From JACQLN01 sp049274895 (GTDB lineage Bacteria > Patescibacteriota > Minisyncoccia > JACQLN01): DNA of 64,000 nt. The stretch spans positions 1 through 64,000 of the forward strand of contig JBASTM010000005.1 in the NCBI GenBank assembly GCA_049274895.1. Reading direction: 5' to 3'. Positions 31,256 through 39,251 of this stretch are shown here, piece by piece. A program made the position numbers and the translations under genes. Within the stretch, counting starts at the first letter, position 1. Every line of letters starts with the position of its first letter. The notes beneath the pieces were generated by a model. It searched no databases. It worked only from the letters and a program-made list of their open reading frames with translations, and had not been told where the DNA came from.

Positions 31256-31903
31256 TTATTTAAGCCAATACTTGTTGTTTCTCCGGCGATCGGGCAGAAT
31301 TCTATCTTCCCGAACATGGCGGGGCGCCAAATGCTTTATCAAACCTAAAAGCAGTAATGAAGAAAAAACTGAAACAGCACTCGCGGCCATAAATAAAACC
31401 GTAAAACCGAACCGGTCGGCAATGTAACCGCCCAAGGCGGTCGCGGTGGCGGCGGCCAAGCCCACCGAGAAAACGCTGTCCAAACTCCACTCAAAACTTA
31501 TGCGCCATTTGTCCACGTGCCGCGTGAATATGGAATACCAGGCCGGCACCGCCCAAGCCATAATGAAACCGTAAAAACCTTGGATGATATAAAGATGCGC
31601 GGGTTTGGTGGCAAAAATATAGGCGAGAGGCACCAGGCCGCTCAAAAAATAACCCAAAAACAAAGCCCAGAAATCATCCCGCTCGCCGTCGGTTTTATCC
31701 AAAAAACGGGCGATGGGCAGCTGAAAAATAGATTTGACTATCCAATATATGGAAGCGGCAAAGCCGGCCACTTTGGCCGAGCCGTCTGCTATCTGGCTGG
31801 TCAGAAAAATGGCAAAGACCGGCCCAAATGAAGCGAAAGCCGAATTGTAAAAAAAATCGGCGACGACGATAACCTTAACAATGCGATTGATCCCCTTGAA
31901 CAT
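31256..31903 (-). CDS. Half-length MFS transporter-like protein
   Basis: 215 aa from the ATG at 31903 (MFKGINRIVKVIVVADFFY). About six transmembrane segments, with one N-terminal MFS-type motif region (IFQLPIARFLDKTDGERDDFW, a variant of the loop 2-3 signature). Classical MFS proteins have 12 helices in two repeats, and only the first repeat is present here. The sequence ends cleanly with a charged tail (HVREDRILPDRRRNNKYW) and no second half is seen downstream. It may work as a dimer or be a shortened gene. Substrate unknown. Confidence 0.7.
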   Translation of the reverse strand: MFKGINRIVKVIVVADFFYNSAFASFGPVFAIFLTSQIADGSAKVAGFAASIYWIVKSIFQLPIARFLDKTDGERDDFWALFLGYFLSGLVPLAYIFATKPAHLYIIQGFYGFIMAWAVPAWYSIFTRHVDKWRISFEWSLDSVFSVGLAAATATALGGYIADRFGFTVLFMAASAVSVFSSLLLLGLIKHLAPRHVREDRILPDRRRNNKYWLK

Positions 31904-31919
31904 ATGGATATAGTATAGC

Positions 31920-31956
31920 AAAATCCCGCACCTTTTACTCGTAAAAAGCGCGGGAT
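31920..31956 (-). terminator. Terminator of the subtilase gene
   Basis: ATCCCGCGCTTTTTAC and GTAAAAGGTGCGGGAT pair on the minus strand, followed by TTTT. It lies 20 bases after the subtilase stop. Confidence 0.75.
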
Positions 31957-31975
31957 TAGTTATCCTGTTATTTAA

Positions 31976-33247
31976 CTATTCAGTCACCGGTAACCTCGGC
32001 ACTGTCGGCAAACCGAAACCGGTGGCCGTATCATCGCCCAAAGCCCAAATATCCCGAGCGCGCTCGCCTACCAAAACCCTAGTGCTGGTAGCCGCGCCAT
32101 TCCAAAGCTTGGCCGCCAAACCCGAAACATGGGGCGCGGCCATAGATGTGCCGGAAAGATACCGGTAAGAACCGTCCAGCCAAGTTGATTCCACATTGAC
32201 ACCCGGCGCGCCCAACTCAACCTCGCGATTTTCTATAATATAATCACCGTCGTTAACGCCCCGGCTGGACCAATCCGGAACCAATTCGCCCTCGGTGATG
32301 GCGCTCACCGCCACGACATTAACGTAAGCCGCCGGCCAATCAATACTGCCTTTTTCCGGGCCGTCGTTGCCGCTGGAGGCCACCACTAAAACATTTTTAG
32401 CCCAAGCCTCGTCCACCGCCTCACGTAAAAGAAAATTCTCCGCATTGCCGCCCAAACTCAAAGAAGCTATCTGGGCTCCATTTTGGACCGCATAGCTTAA
32501 AGCCGAAGCCACATCATCGGCCCAGCAAGTGCCGTCGTTGCGGCAGACTTTATAGATTAAAAGATTAGCTTCACTAGCCACGCCCCAAATACCCTTGCCG
32601 TCCCCACCGCCATCGGCGGCGATAGTGCCGGCCACATGGGTGCCATGCCCGTGTTTATCTTCGCAAGCCGAACGAGGCACCGGCCCCCGCGTAAAATCTT
32701 TACAGTCCTTAACCCGTTCCACCAAATCCGGATGTTTGATATTGGCTCCGGTATCTAAAACAGCCACTCCAACATTCTTGCCGCCCGAGGTTGATTTTAT
32801 AATTTCACTGGCGTAGATTCTTTTTACGCCCCAAGGCACGGCATCACGCGGCCAGAACGTTCTAGTTTTTATTTTGGCAGCATCCTTAAGAACTTCTTCC
32901 TGTAAAACATTAACCGCCTCCGTGATCACGCTGGCCGCCGGATCGGTGGAGTTTGATTCCGATATGGTGATGGGGCTCACTTTATAGAGCGGCACCGGCG
33001 TCACTTCCGCCTTAAAAATCTTCTCCAGCGTCCAGACTTCGCCTGTGGTCAGATCGGCCGTAAATCCCTTTTCAAATTCGTGTTGCACACCAAACAAAGA
33101 TTTGACGATATAGCTCTTGGAGGCAATAAAATAACGGCCTCCCTCGCCGCCGCCTTTAGCGGCCGTGGCGGATTGACTTAAGGATAGGAAAACGACCAAA
33201 ACAGCCGCCAAAACAACAAAAAACCTGAATTGTGGTTTTTTACGCAT
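31976..33247 (-). CDS. Secreted subtilisin-like serine protease (S8)
   Basis: About 423 aa from the ATG at 33247 (MRKKPQFRFFVVLAAVLVV), which gives a good signal peptide ending near SATAA. After a propeptide-like region the triad is visible: Asp in VAVLDTGANIKHPDL (about residue 165), His in HGHGTHVAGTIAADGG (about 202) and Ser in LSGTSMAAPHVSGLAA (about 366), with oxyanion Asn in VVASSGNDGPE. It is expected outside the cell. A promoter with TATAAT is at 33268-33297 and a terminator follows, so it is monocistronic. It could feed a peptide-scavenging lifestyle, which is an inference. Confidence 0.93.
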   Translation of the reverse strand: MRKKPQFRFFVVLAAVLVVFLSLSQSATAAKGGGEGGRYFIASKSYIVKSLFGVQHEFEKGFTADLTTGEVWTLEKIFKAEVTPVPLYKVSPITISESNSTDPAASVITEAVNVLQEEVLKDAAKIKTRTFWPRDAVPWGVKRIYASEIIKSTSGGKNVGVAVLDTGANIKHPDLVERVKDCKDFTRGPVPRSACEDKHGHGTHVAGTIAADGGGDGKGIWGVASEANLLIYKVCRNDGTCWADDVASALSYAVQNGAQIASLSLGGNAENFLLREAVDEAWAKNVLVVASSGNDGPEKGSIDWPAAYVNVVAVSAITEGELVPDWSSRGVNDGDYIIENREVELGAPGVNVESTWLDGSYRYLSGTSMAAPHVSGLAAKLWNGAATSTRVLVGERARDIWALGDDTATGFGLPTVPRLPVTE

Positions 33248-33267
33248 CAAAAATAGATTGTACGTCA

Positions 33268-33297
33268 ATTATACTCCCTCAAACAGCCCCAAGTCAA
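33268..33297 (-). promoter_or_regulatory. Sigma70 promoter of the subtilase gene
   Basis: On the minus strand TTGACT and TATAAT are 18 bases apart. The GGGAGTATAATT context is shared with promoters at 39101-39129 and 63546-63574. Confidence 0.75.
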
Positions 33298-33402
33298 GCT
33301 AGGGAGTAGTTGTGGATAATGGGGTTTTGGATTGACTTGGTTGGAGAGACTATGCTTGACTATCAAAATCAACAGTTCCTTAACATAAGGAGATCAGCAA
33401 GC

Positions 33403-34356
33403 ATGGATAGACATATATCGTACGCCAGGGTTGGATTTTTGGCGGAAGAATTACAAATTAGATCAGGTTTAAGAGTGCTGCGGACGGCCAGGGGCAACGA
33501 CCCGGGCAATAAGGGATTCTGGGAAGAAATAGCCGATCCGTCGGGCAGAATTCTCCGGCTGCGCCGAGTCTCAAAATCCAATGATCCGGCTACCACAGAA
33601 ATCTTCAATCTCTTGTGCAGGACTTTTTCTGAAGACGAGGCCGATACTCTCGAAACCATACAAAGTGACGTCACGGATCCGGATGTAGCCTTCTTCGTAA
33701 TTCAAGAGAAAAACAACCCCAGAGTTCTGGCGCTGATCAATGTCTATGTTCTGCCTGTCGGACCATCAGGCCTGCAGCTGTTTATTGGCTATGTGGTTAC
33801 GGACGATACCGAAAGGGACAAGAGCCTAGCCTCCCGGCTGTACCGGGCGGCCTGTCTCTTTTTTATGCGCCGATCAGAGATAAAGGCGCGAGAGGCCTAC
33901 GGCATTGTGGGAGAGATGGTTGAGACAGTGGAAGAGTTTTTCCTTAAGGTCGGCGGCTGCCGAAGACTGTATGTAGAAACCCCGGAAAGAATTTTGGAGA
34001 TCCCCTACATTCAGCCGCCGCTGGATTTTGACAAAAGAACCGGCCGTCCCCTTAAAAATCCGGTTCCGGAACATTTGATGCTACGTCTGGTAGACTACGG
34101 CGATGAGCTTTCAGTAGAAGATGTATTGAAAATAGTCTGGAGCATTTACGAAAGTTACTTCTTTGAGGAAGACGACTTTGAAAGCGAAAAGGCCTATCAC
34201 AGGCATTGCGCAGTAATGTCCGAGCTATTTGAAAATCTAAAGAGGTCTCTACCTGATCCATCAAGCCGGGTGTTTATGATGAATCACGTCATACGGCAAG
34301 GTCTGGCCAGAGATCTGAAAAATGCCGGCCGAAAGCTGGTGGAAGTTACAACGTAG
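33403..34356 (+). CDS. GNAT-like acetyltransferase-fold protein
   Basis: 317 aa from the ATG at 33403 (MDRHISYARVGFLAEEL), chosen for the AAGGAG ribosome site about 12 bases upstream; an earlier ATG at 33310 has none. The middle (VLALINVYVLPVGPSGLQLFIGYVV...DKSLASRLYRAACLFF) resembles the strand-4/acetyl-CoA-binding helix of GNAT proteins, with ARLYR-type residues after a beta bulge. The rest (acidic C-terminal helices, YFFEEDDFESEKAYHRHC) is unique. Substrate unknown, assignment tentative. A terminator follows at once, so this is another stand-alone unit. Confidence 0.6.
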   Translation: MDRHISYARVGFLAEELQIRSGLRVLRTARGNDPGNKGFWEEIADPSGRILRLRRVSKSNDPATTEIFNLLCRTFSEDEADTLETIQSDVTDPDVAFFVIQEKNNPRVLALINVYVLPVGPSGLQLFIGYVVTDDTERDKSLASRLYRAACLFFMRRSEIKAREAYGIVGEMVETVEEFFLKVGGCRRLYVETPERILEIPYIQPPLDFDKRTGRPLKNPVPEHLMLRLVDYGDELSVEDVLKIVWSIYESYFFEEDDFESEKAYHRHCAVMSELFENLKRSLPDPSSRVFMMNHVIRQGLARDLKNAGRKLVEVTT

Positions 34357-34365
34357 GCAGTCACC

Positions 34366-34392
34366 GTCCCGACCAAAAGTCGGGACTTTTTT
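34366..34392 (+). terminator. Rho-independent terminator
   Basis: GTCCCGAC and GTCGGGAC pair around CAAAA, followed by TTTTTT. It overlaps the stop of the convergent UDG gene and ends the GNAT-like gene. Confidence 0.85.
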
Positions 34393-35023
34393 AAAACAAG
34401 CTTTCTTGAAGATCCCTAACCTCGTCCTGGCCGGCGATTGCGGGCTGGACTTGCGGTTGCGATTTTGATTCCTCAACTTTAACCAAAATCGCCGGAAGTT
34501 TTTTGAAACTGGCCGTAAGCGCTTCCAAATTTCCAGTTGACCTTAAAGCCGCGGCCGGGTGGAACAAAGGCATGATGAAAAATTGATGGAGTTTGAATAC
34601 TTTGCCTTGATCACGGCTGATTTTGGCCGCGGGCAGAAAATAGTTCATGGAAAAACGCCCCAGCGTGGCGATAACTTTGGGATTAATTATTTCTATTTGG
34701 CGGGCCAGGTACGGCCTATAAGCTTCAATCTCCTCCGGTAAAGGATCGCGATTTTCGGGCGGCCGCCTTTTGACGATATTGGTAATATAAACCTGATCTC
34801 TCTGCCAACCGATATCGGTTATCAGTTTGGTTAAAAGCTGACCCGAACGGCCGACAAAAGGACGCTTCTGCTGGTCCTCGTGAAAACCCGGCGCCTCGCC
34901 GATAAACATAACTTGGCAATCAATATCGCCTTCGCCGAAAACCAAATTGGCCCCGCGCAAAGGCAAAGATTCATCTCGGAGCATTTCTGCTTCAAGTTTT
35001 TTTAGTTGACCTGATTTATCCAT
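34391..35023 (-). CDS. Uracil-DNA glycosylase, family 4/5-like, without iron-sulfur cysteines
   Basis: 210 aa. Removes uracil from DNA. The catalytic motifs are VMFIGEAPGFHEDQQKRPFVG (about residues 38-58) and the C-terminal LFHPAAALR. Family 4 enzymes normally bind a 4Fe-4S cluster with four Cys residues, the first two in a CxxC before the GEAPG motif. Here the matching region is ESLPLRGANLVFGEG, and the whole protein has a single Cys (in DIDCQ). The cluster has therefore been lost. The C-terminus is a low-complexity tail (QPQVQPAIAGQDE). It is co-directional with the permease gene, one base downstream of its stop. Confidence 0.9.
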   Translation of the reverse strand: MDKSGQLKKLEAEMLRDESLPLRGANLVFGEGDIDCQVMFIGEAPGFHEDQQKRPFVGRSGQLLTKLITDIGWQRDQVYITNIVKRRPPENRDPLPEEIEAYRPYLARQIEIINPKVIATLGRFSMNYFLPAAKISRDQGKVFKLHQFFIMPLFHPAAALRSTGNLEALTASFKKLPAILVKVEESKSQPQVQPAIAGQDEVRDLQESLF

Positions 35024-35024
35024 A

Positions 35025-36155
35025 CTAATATAAAAAACTATAGATTATTCCCACCCCAAACACTAGCGCCAAAAGAACCATAAGACCAGTGTTGAGTTTA
35101 AGCTGATATTCGGGGTTTCTGGTACCTTTTTTTCTAGATCGGCGCCAAATCCAAAGTAGCAATAAACCCTCCAAGCCGCCCAAAACCGCGCCGGTAAAGG
35201 AAAGTATGCTTATAAAATTTTTGTAGCCGTAAAAAAATAAGGCCACCGGCACCCCGGCCGTCAAAACCCGGCTTAATAGTTTGGACAGGCCAAAATCCAA
35301 GCGAAAAGAATTTTGGATGTTAAGCCCGATGGTAAAAAAAGAAGTTATCACCGCCAAAAAACCCATCAATGCCCCAAACTTAACCCCAGTTGGGCCCAAA
35401 ATCGTAACTAAACCATTTAAGGCCTCGGGCGAGGTGTTTTGTCCGCTTAAACTCAAAACGGCCGTAATAAAAAGAGCGTAAACCAAAACTGGCACCAGTG
35501 TACCTGTGATTATAACCGTTTTCAAAACGCCGCCGCGCCCGCCGGTAAAAAAATTTCTAATTTCGGGTATGGCCGAACCGCCGGCCAAAGCAAATAAAAT
35601 AACTCCATAAGGCAGAAAGAAATTTCCGGCTGGGTTAAAAAAAGAAAAAGATTCGGTTTGGGTGAATTCAAAGGCATAGCCAGCCAAACCCAAAATCAAA
35701 ACTATCAAAACCGCGGCCATTGCAAATTCCAATTCTCCGGTAAGCTTTAAACCCCTAAACACCACTCCGAAGCCAAATAGAGCTACCAGCAAAGACCCTA
35801 GAGTGGGAGAAATATCCCAAACTCCGCTTAAAATCAAACTTAAGAATTCTCCGCCAATTATAAGATAAGCTAAAAGAGCTAAGTACAATGTTACAAAAAA
35901 TATAACCGAGGCAGCCAGCTTACCTGTTCTACCCAGATAGACTTCGGCGTAACCCACCAGACGATGCTTGGCTTGGGTGCGTAACACAATCTCGCCATAA
36001 ATAAGGTGCATCAACGTCACCACCGCGCCTAACACTAAAAGATAAACTAAAGTGAGGCCCCAGCCGGCCTGCGCGGCGGCGTAGGGCAAACCGAACATAC
36101 CCACGCCAATGATGGTGCCGATAAGAGTGGACACGGCTAAGATAAAATTTTTCAT
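35025..36155 (-). CDS. Amino acid permease (AAAP/HAAAP type)
   Basis: 376 aa, about eleven transmembrane segments. The opening STLIGTIIGVGMFGLPYAAAQAGW (about residues 9-32) is the typical substrate- and ion-binding unwound helix 1 of APC-superfamily amino-acid transporters of the hydroxy/aromatic amino acid type, and helix 6 shows ALAGGSAIPEIRNFF. It probably imports an amino acid by H+ or Na+ symport, which suits an organism without biosynthesis; the substrate is not deducible. It is next to UDG with a one-base gap, and the hairpin element at 36176 lies upstream. Confidence 0.88.
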   Translation of the reverse strand: MKNFILAVSTLIGTIIGVGMFGLPYAAAQAGWGLTLVYLLVLGAVVTLMHLIYGEIVLRTQAKHRLVGYAEVYLGRTGKLAASVIFFVTLYLALLAYLIIGGEFLSLILSGVWDISPTLGSLLVALFGFGVVFRGLKLTGELEFAMAAVLIVLILGLAGYAFEFTQTESFSFFNPAGNFFLPYGVILFALAGGSAIPEIRNFFTGGRGGVLKTVIITGTLVPVLVYALFITAVLSLSGQNTSPEALNGLVTILGPTGVKFGALMGFLAVITSFFTIGLNIQNSFRLDFGLSKLLSRVLTAGVPVALFFYGYKNFISILSFTGAVLGGLEGLLLLWIWRRSRKKGTRNPEYQLKLNTGLMVLLALVFGVGIIYSFLY

Positions 36156-36175
36156 TCTGTTAATTGGAGAAGCGA

Positions 36176-36305
36176 CCGAATAGTTTGAGCGCGGTTCTGC
36201 GAACGAGCGGGCATGGTTCCCCAGACGTTGCGTCTGGGGAGAGCGAGTGAGCAGTACCAGTGAGCGAGCTCGCTGGGTGAGCGAACGGTAGCGAAAACTA
36301 TTCGG
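36176..36305. repeat. Long hairpin element with GAGCG-rich core
   Basis: CCGAATAGTTT (36176-36186) and AAACTATTCGG (36295-36305) pair exactly. The flanks of the core read TTTGAGCG at one end and AGCGAAAA at the other, as in family B. Nested hairpins are CCCCAGACG/CGTCTGGGG (36220-36239) and AGCGAG/CTCGCT. It stands between the permease start and the small membrane-protein stop. Confidence 0.65.
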
Positions 36306-36363
36306 CGCGTAGCCATCGCCATACTGAAAATTATTGCATAGCGAGGGAACATAGCTATCTGAC

Positions 36364-36579
36364 CTAAATCAACCCCGCCGGGGCGAATTTTTTGGCCAGC
36401 CAAAAAGCTATCACGCCCCACACCACAGCCACGGGCAAAATTATCCGGCCGTATTTCCTAAGATTGGGTTCAGTCAGATACAAAGAACCGATAACCAAAC
36501 CCGAAAATATAGGATTCAAAAAAGCGACGATCAACCCCACCCAAAGCCACTTTTTACTGAATATTGGTTTTTGGTCCAT
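36364..36579 (-). CDS. Small two-helix membrane protein
   Basis: 71 aa with two hydrophobic helices (WLWVGLIVAFLNPIFSGLVIG and IILPVAVVWGVIAFWLAKKF) and a short polar loop. Function unknown; similar small proteins are frequent in CPR genomes (from memory). It lies 12 bases downstream of the beta-CASP nuclease gene on the same strand and is probably co-transcribed with it. Confidence 0.65.
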   Translation of the reverse strand: MDQKPIFSKKWLWVGLIVAFLNPIFSGLVIGSLYLTEPNLRKYGRIILPVAVVWGVIAFWLAKKFAPAGLI

Positions 36580-36591
36580 AAATTTATGGTA

Positions 36592-37953
36592 CTACAATTC
36601 TACTACCTGCTCCACTTGGGGCACTTCCGTTTCCACGCCTAAATCGCTTTTGATCTTGCCGGCCAGCACCGAGGCCGGGCCGGCTTCGCCCTGGACCACA
36701 AAAACTTTTTTAACGCCTTTGATATGCTCCACCCAATTTAACAAACCGGCTTGGTCGGCGTGGGCCGAATAGCCGCCGATGGCTTTTATCTGGGCCCGAA
36801 CCTGAATCATCTCACCGAACATTTTTATTTCCTGCGCCCCATCCCAAAGCCGCCGGCCCAAAGTATTTTGGGTTTGATAACCTATTATCAAAAGCGTAGA
36901 TTTGGGATCAGGCAAGTATCTTCGTTCGTGGTGTAAAATCCGCCCGCCTTCCGACATACCCGAGCCGGCGATCACCACCTTGGGCGGCGGTACAGTGTTG
37001 ATGGCTTTGGAAGATTCGGTGGTTAAAGAAAATTCCAAACCCGGGAAATTAAAAAGATCGTCGCCCGATTTGATAAGATAAACCGCTTCTTTGTTAAAAT
37101 AATCGGAATATTTTTGATACACCGCCGTGGCTTTGATGGCCAAAGGGCTGTCTATAAACACCGGGATTTTGGGGATGCGGCCCGACTCGGCCAAACTGTT
37201 TAATTCAAAAAGAAGTTCTTGGGTGCGCTCCAAAGCAAAGGCCGGAATCATTAAAGTGCCGCCGTTCCTGATGACGTTCTCTACGATGTTTAGCAGTTTC
37301 TCTTTACGTTTGGATTTGTCCTCGTGCAATCTGTCGCCGTAAGCCGATTCCATCAAAACGTAATCAGCCGAGCTTAAGTATTCCGCGGGCTTAAGCAGCG
37401 GCGTGGGCGGATTGCCCAAATCGCCCGAGAAAACAATTTTAACCTGTCTGCTGCCCTCGGAAAGAAAAACCTCAATAATGGAGGAGCCCAAAATATGGCC
37501 GGCGTCGTTAAATCGGACTTTGATGCTGGAATTGATTTCTACATCCTGATGATAGGCTCGACCGTGAGTCAGGCGCCAGCAATTAATCAGATCCTCTTCG
37601 CTAAAAAGCGGCTGTTCTTTGAACTTTTCGGCTTCTTCTTTTAATAAATGCAGACTATCGTCCAAACTTAGGCGGGCCAGATCCAAAGTGGGATGCGTGG
37701 CAAAAATACGGCCGCGAAAACCATCGCGATAAAGCTTGGGGATGCGTCCGATATGATCCAAATGGGCATGGGTTATCAAAACCGCGCTGATTTCTTTGGG
37801 ATTATACAAAAAGGGCTGGTAGTTTTCTTTTTCCGCCAATCGGCCGCCCTGCTTAAGGCCGCAATCCACCAAAATTTTAGTATCGGCGCATTCTATAAGA
37901 TAGTTGGCGCCGGTAACCGAACCGCCCACCCCGCCGTAAAAATAAAGCTTCAT
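36592..37953 (-). CDS. Beta-CASP metallo-beta-lactamase-fold ribonuclease
   Basis: 453 aa from the ATG at 37953 (MKLYFYGGVGGSVTGANYL), which aligns with the conserved family start; an upstream in-frame extension would overlap rnhB. MBL motif HAHLDHIGRIPK (about residues 63-74), further metal ligands in SGDLGNP, and the beta-CASP domain with MIPAFALERTQELL, VFIDSPLA and GSGMSEGGRILHH. The C-terminal block AIGGYSAHADQAGLLNW is the RNA-metabolising exonuclease signature (YSAHAD). It is of the CPSF/RNase J superfamily, close to archaeal/bacterial YsH1-like enzymes. The role is RNA processing or decay. It is co-directional with rnhB. Confidence 0.92.
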   Translation of the reverse strand: MKLYFYGGVGGSVTGANYLIECADTKILVDCGLKQGGRLAEKENYQPFLYNPKEISAVLITHAHLDHIGRIPKLYRDGFRGRIFATHPTLDLARLSLDDSLHLLKEEAEKFKEQPLFSEEDLINCWRLTHGRAYHQDVEINSSIKVRFNDAGHILGSSIIEVFLSEGSRQVKIVFSGDLGNPPTPLLKPAEYLSSADYVLMESAYGDRLHEDKSKRKEKLLNIVENVIRNGGTLMIPAFALERTQELLFELNSLAESGRIPKIPVFIDSPLAIKATAVYQKYSDYFNKEAVYLIKSGDDLFNFPGLEFSLTTESSKAINTVPPPKVVIAGSGMSEGGRILHHERRYLPDPKSTLLIIGYQTQNTLGRRLWDGAQEIKMFGEMIQVRAQIKAIGGYSAHADQAGLLNWVEHIKGVKKVFVVQGEAGPASVLAGKIKSDLGVETEVPQVEQVVEL

Positions 37954-37979
37954 AATAAGACTATAAAAAGATGGATATA

Positions 37980-38600
37980 TTACATTCTTTCCAATGTGGA
38001 CCATTTTTTCCTCACTATATCCGGCCACCCGCCGCGCGACTTTTTCCAATCCGCCAGCCACTGGATCGTTTTGGGATCGCTGGGGTAGCCCGAGCCGAAG
38101 TCGCCGTATTTCTTTTTTAGAATCTTAACATACTTTTCGCGTTCGGTTTTGGCCAAAATGGAGGCGGCCGCCACCAGCACGTTATGGCTATCCATTTTAT
38201 TGGCGCCGATTAACTTTGGTTGACTAACGCAGAGCGACGCGATTGAACCGCAATAATTTTTTATGCCCCGGCCGCTGGCCGGAACATCTATGTAAACCCG
38301 ACACGGCGAAAATTTATTTATCAACTGGGCCGAAAACTTAACTTCCAAATCGTTTATAGAAAATCTATCAATAAGCGAAGGACCGATCTTCGCTATTTTG
38401 TAATCCTGGGCTATTTTTTTTATTTCTTTGGCCAATTCGTCCCGTTTTTTGGAAAGCAATAACTTAGAATCGTTAACCCCTAAATCGTTTAACCGATCCA
38501 CCAAGTGATCTTCTTCGGGTATTAAAAAACCCGCCAAAAAAAGCGGGCCGATCACACAACCCCGCCCGGCTTCGTCTATGCCTAAAACTAAATCAGACAT
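37980..38600 (-). CDS. rnhB: Ribonuclease HII
   Basis: 206 aa from the ATG at 38600 (MSDLVLGIDEAGRGCVIGP). Removes ribonucleotides from DNA and degrades RNA primers. Catalytic residues sit in GIDEAGRG (Asp-Glu), in VYIDVPASG (Asp) and around KTEREKYVKILKKKYG, and the GSGYPSD tail is conserved. Extra N-terminal codons up to 38708 would add an Arg-rich leader without a good start site. It sits upstream of the beta-CASP nuclease with a 26-base gap. Two GC hairpins lie before its start. Confidence 0.95.
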   Translation of the reverse strand: MSDLVLGIDEAGRGCVIGPLFLAGFLIPEEDHLVDRLNDLGVNDSKLLLSKKRDELAKEIKKIAQDYKIAKIGPSLIDRFSINDLEVKFSAQLINKFSPCRVYIDVPASGRGIKNYCGSIASLCVSQPKLIGANKMDSHNVLVAAASILAKTEREKYVKILKKKYGDFGSGYPSDPKTIQWLADWKKSRGGWPDIVRKKWSTLERM

Positions 38601-38627
38601 AGTTAAATTATATCGCAGTCGCCAAAA

Positions 38628-38685
38628 ATCCGCGCGTTTAGGCGCGGATGATATGATCAGGGCCGGGACGTTTTCGTCCCGGCCC
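38628..38685 (-). terminator. Paired terminator hairpins
   Basis: ATCCGCGC/GCGCGGAT (38628-38649) is followed on the minus strand by TTTTTGG and is a plausible terminator of the 38717-38911 gene. A second perfect hairpin GGGCCGGGACG/CGTCCCGGCCC (38660-38685, TTTT loop) lies directly before it. Confidence 0.65.
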
Positions 38686-38716
38686 GTAGTGTGGCTGCGA
38701 TGGCGCAACCCCGGCG

Positions 38717-38911
38717 CTACCGCCAGTGCGGTGGACTGTCCAGAACTGGGTGCGGGATCAAGCCGGCCCTCCGCAAGGCGTAGTCCGCCTCGCGATCGGT
38801 GGCGGTGCGGAGGGCGCAGTCGGAGAACAGATGCCGCATGTCTCCGTCGCCTGACTTCACGACCTCGCTCACGAGGACGCCGATCTGGGTGGTGCCCGCC
38901 ATGCTTTCCAT
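38717..38911 (-). CDS. Small orphan protein with start codon in a hairpin
   Basis: 64 aa from the ATG at 38911 (MESMAGTTQIGVLVSEVVKS). Not recognised. It starts with a short beta-like segment and ends with YALRRAGLIPHPVLDSPPHW. The start codon is in the stem of an inverted repeat (CCATACG/CGTATGG, 38908-38930) and the Shine-Dalgarno (GAAGGGG) is in its loop, so translation may be regulated by RNA structure. A strong promoter (39101-39129) gives an untranslated leader of about 185 nt. A later in-frame start (38902) is possible. GC-rich composition unlike the flanking genes. Confidence 0.55.
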   Translation of the reverse strand: MESMAGTTQIGVLVSEVVKSGDGDMRHLFSDCALRTATDREADYALRRAGLIPHPVLDSPPHWR

Positions 38912-38963
38912 ACGTTCCCCTTCCGTATGGTGAAGGAAATCCCTTTCCAAATTGTTAGGAGCA

Positions 38964-38984
38964 TCCGGCTCCTAAAAGAACATT
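38964..38984 (-). promoter_or_regulatory. Hairpin in the 5' leader of the small orphan gene
   Basis: TTAGGAGC and GCTCCTAA form a perfect 8-bp stem around CGGAT, about 55 bases upstream of the start codon. The leader is unusually long for this genome. Confidence 0.45.
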
Positions 38985-39100
38985 ATTACAATTTATTACA
39001 ATCTTCCCCCTTTTCTGAACCTACCAGATACTTTTCTAGTGATAAGTTCGGAAAAAGAGAGTAATTACTCCTAAAAAGCCGATTCTTACTGTATATTCTA

Positions 39101-39129
39101 ATTATACTCCCATTTTATACGTTTGTCAA
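39101..39129 (-). promoter_or_regulatory. Strong sigma70 promoter
   Basis: On the minus strand TTGACA and TATAAT are exactly 17 bases apart, with the GGGAGTATAATT context seen at two other promoters here. It would drive the 38717-38911 gene. Confidence 0.85.
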
Positions 39130-39148
39130 TAGCCAGGCCTAAAATCAC

Positions 39149-39170
39149 CAAAAAACGGCCTTTTAGGCCG
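39149..39170 (-). terminator. Terminator after tRNA-Arg
   Basis: CGGCC and GGCCG pair around TAAAA on the minus strand and are followed by TTTTTT. It lies 8 bases after the tRNA 3' end. Confidence 0.8.
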
Positions 39171-39177
39171 ATTTATG

Positions 39178-39251
39178 TGTCTCCGGCGCGACTCGAACGC
39201 GCAACCTTCAGCTTCGGAGGCTGACGCTCTATCCAGTTGAGCTACGAAGAC
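39178..39251 (-). tRNA. tRNA-Arg (anticodon CCG)
   Basis: 74 nt on the minus strand. Acceptor GTCTTCG pairs with CGGAGAC with one G-U, discriminator A; D-arm GCTC...GAGC; anticodon stem TCAGC/GCTGA with loop CTCCGAA giving anticodon CCG (reads CGG); T-arm GCGCG/CGCGC with loop TTCGAGT. CCA is not encoded. It follows the YkuK-like gene immediately, its 5' end abutting that gene's stop codon, so the tRNA is probably cut from a joint transcript. Confidence 0.95.
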
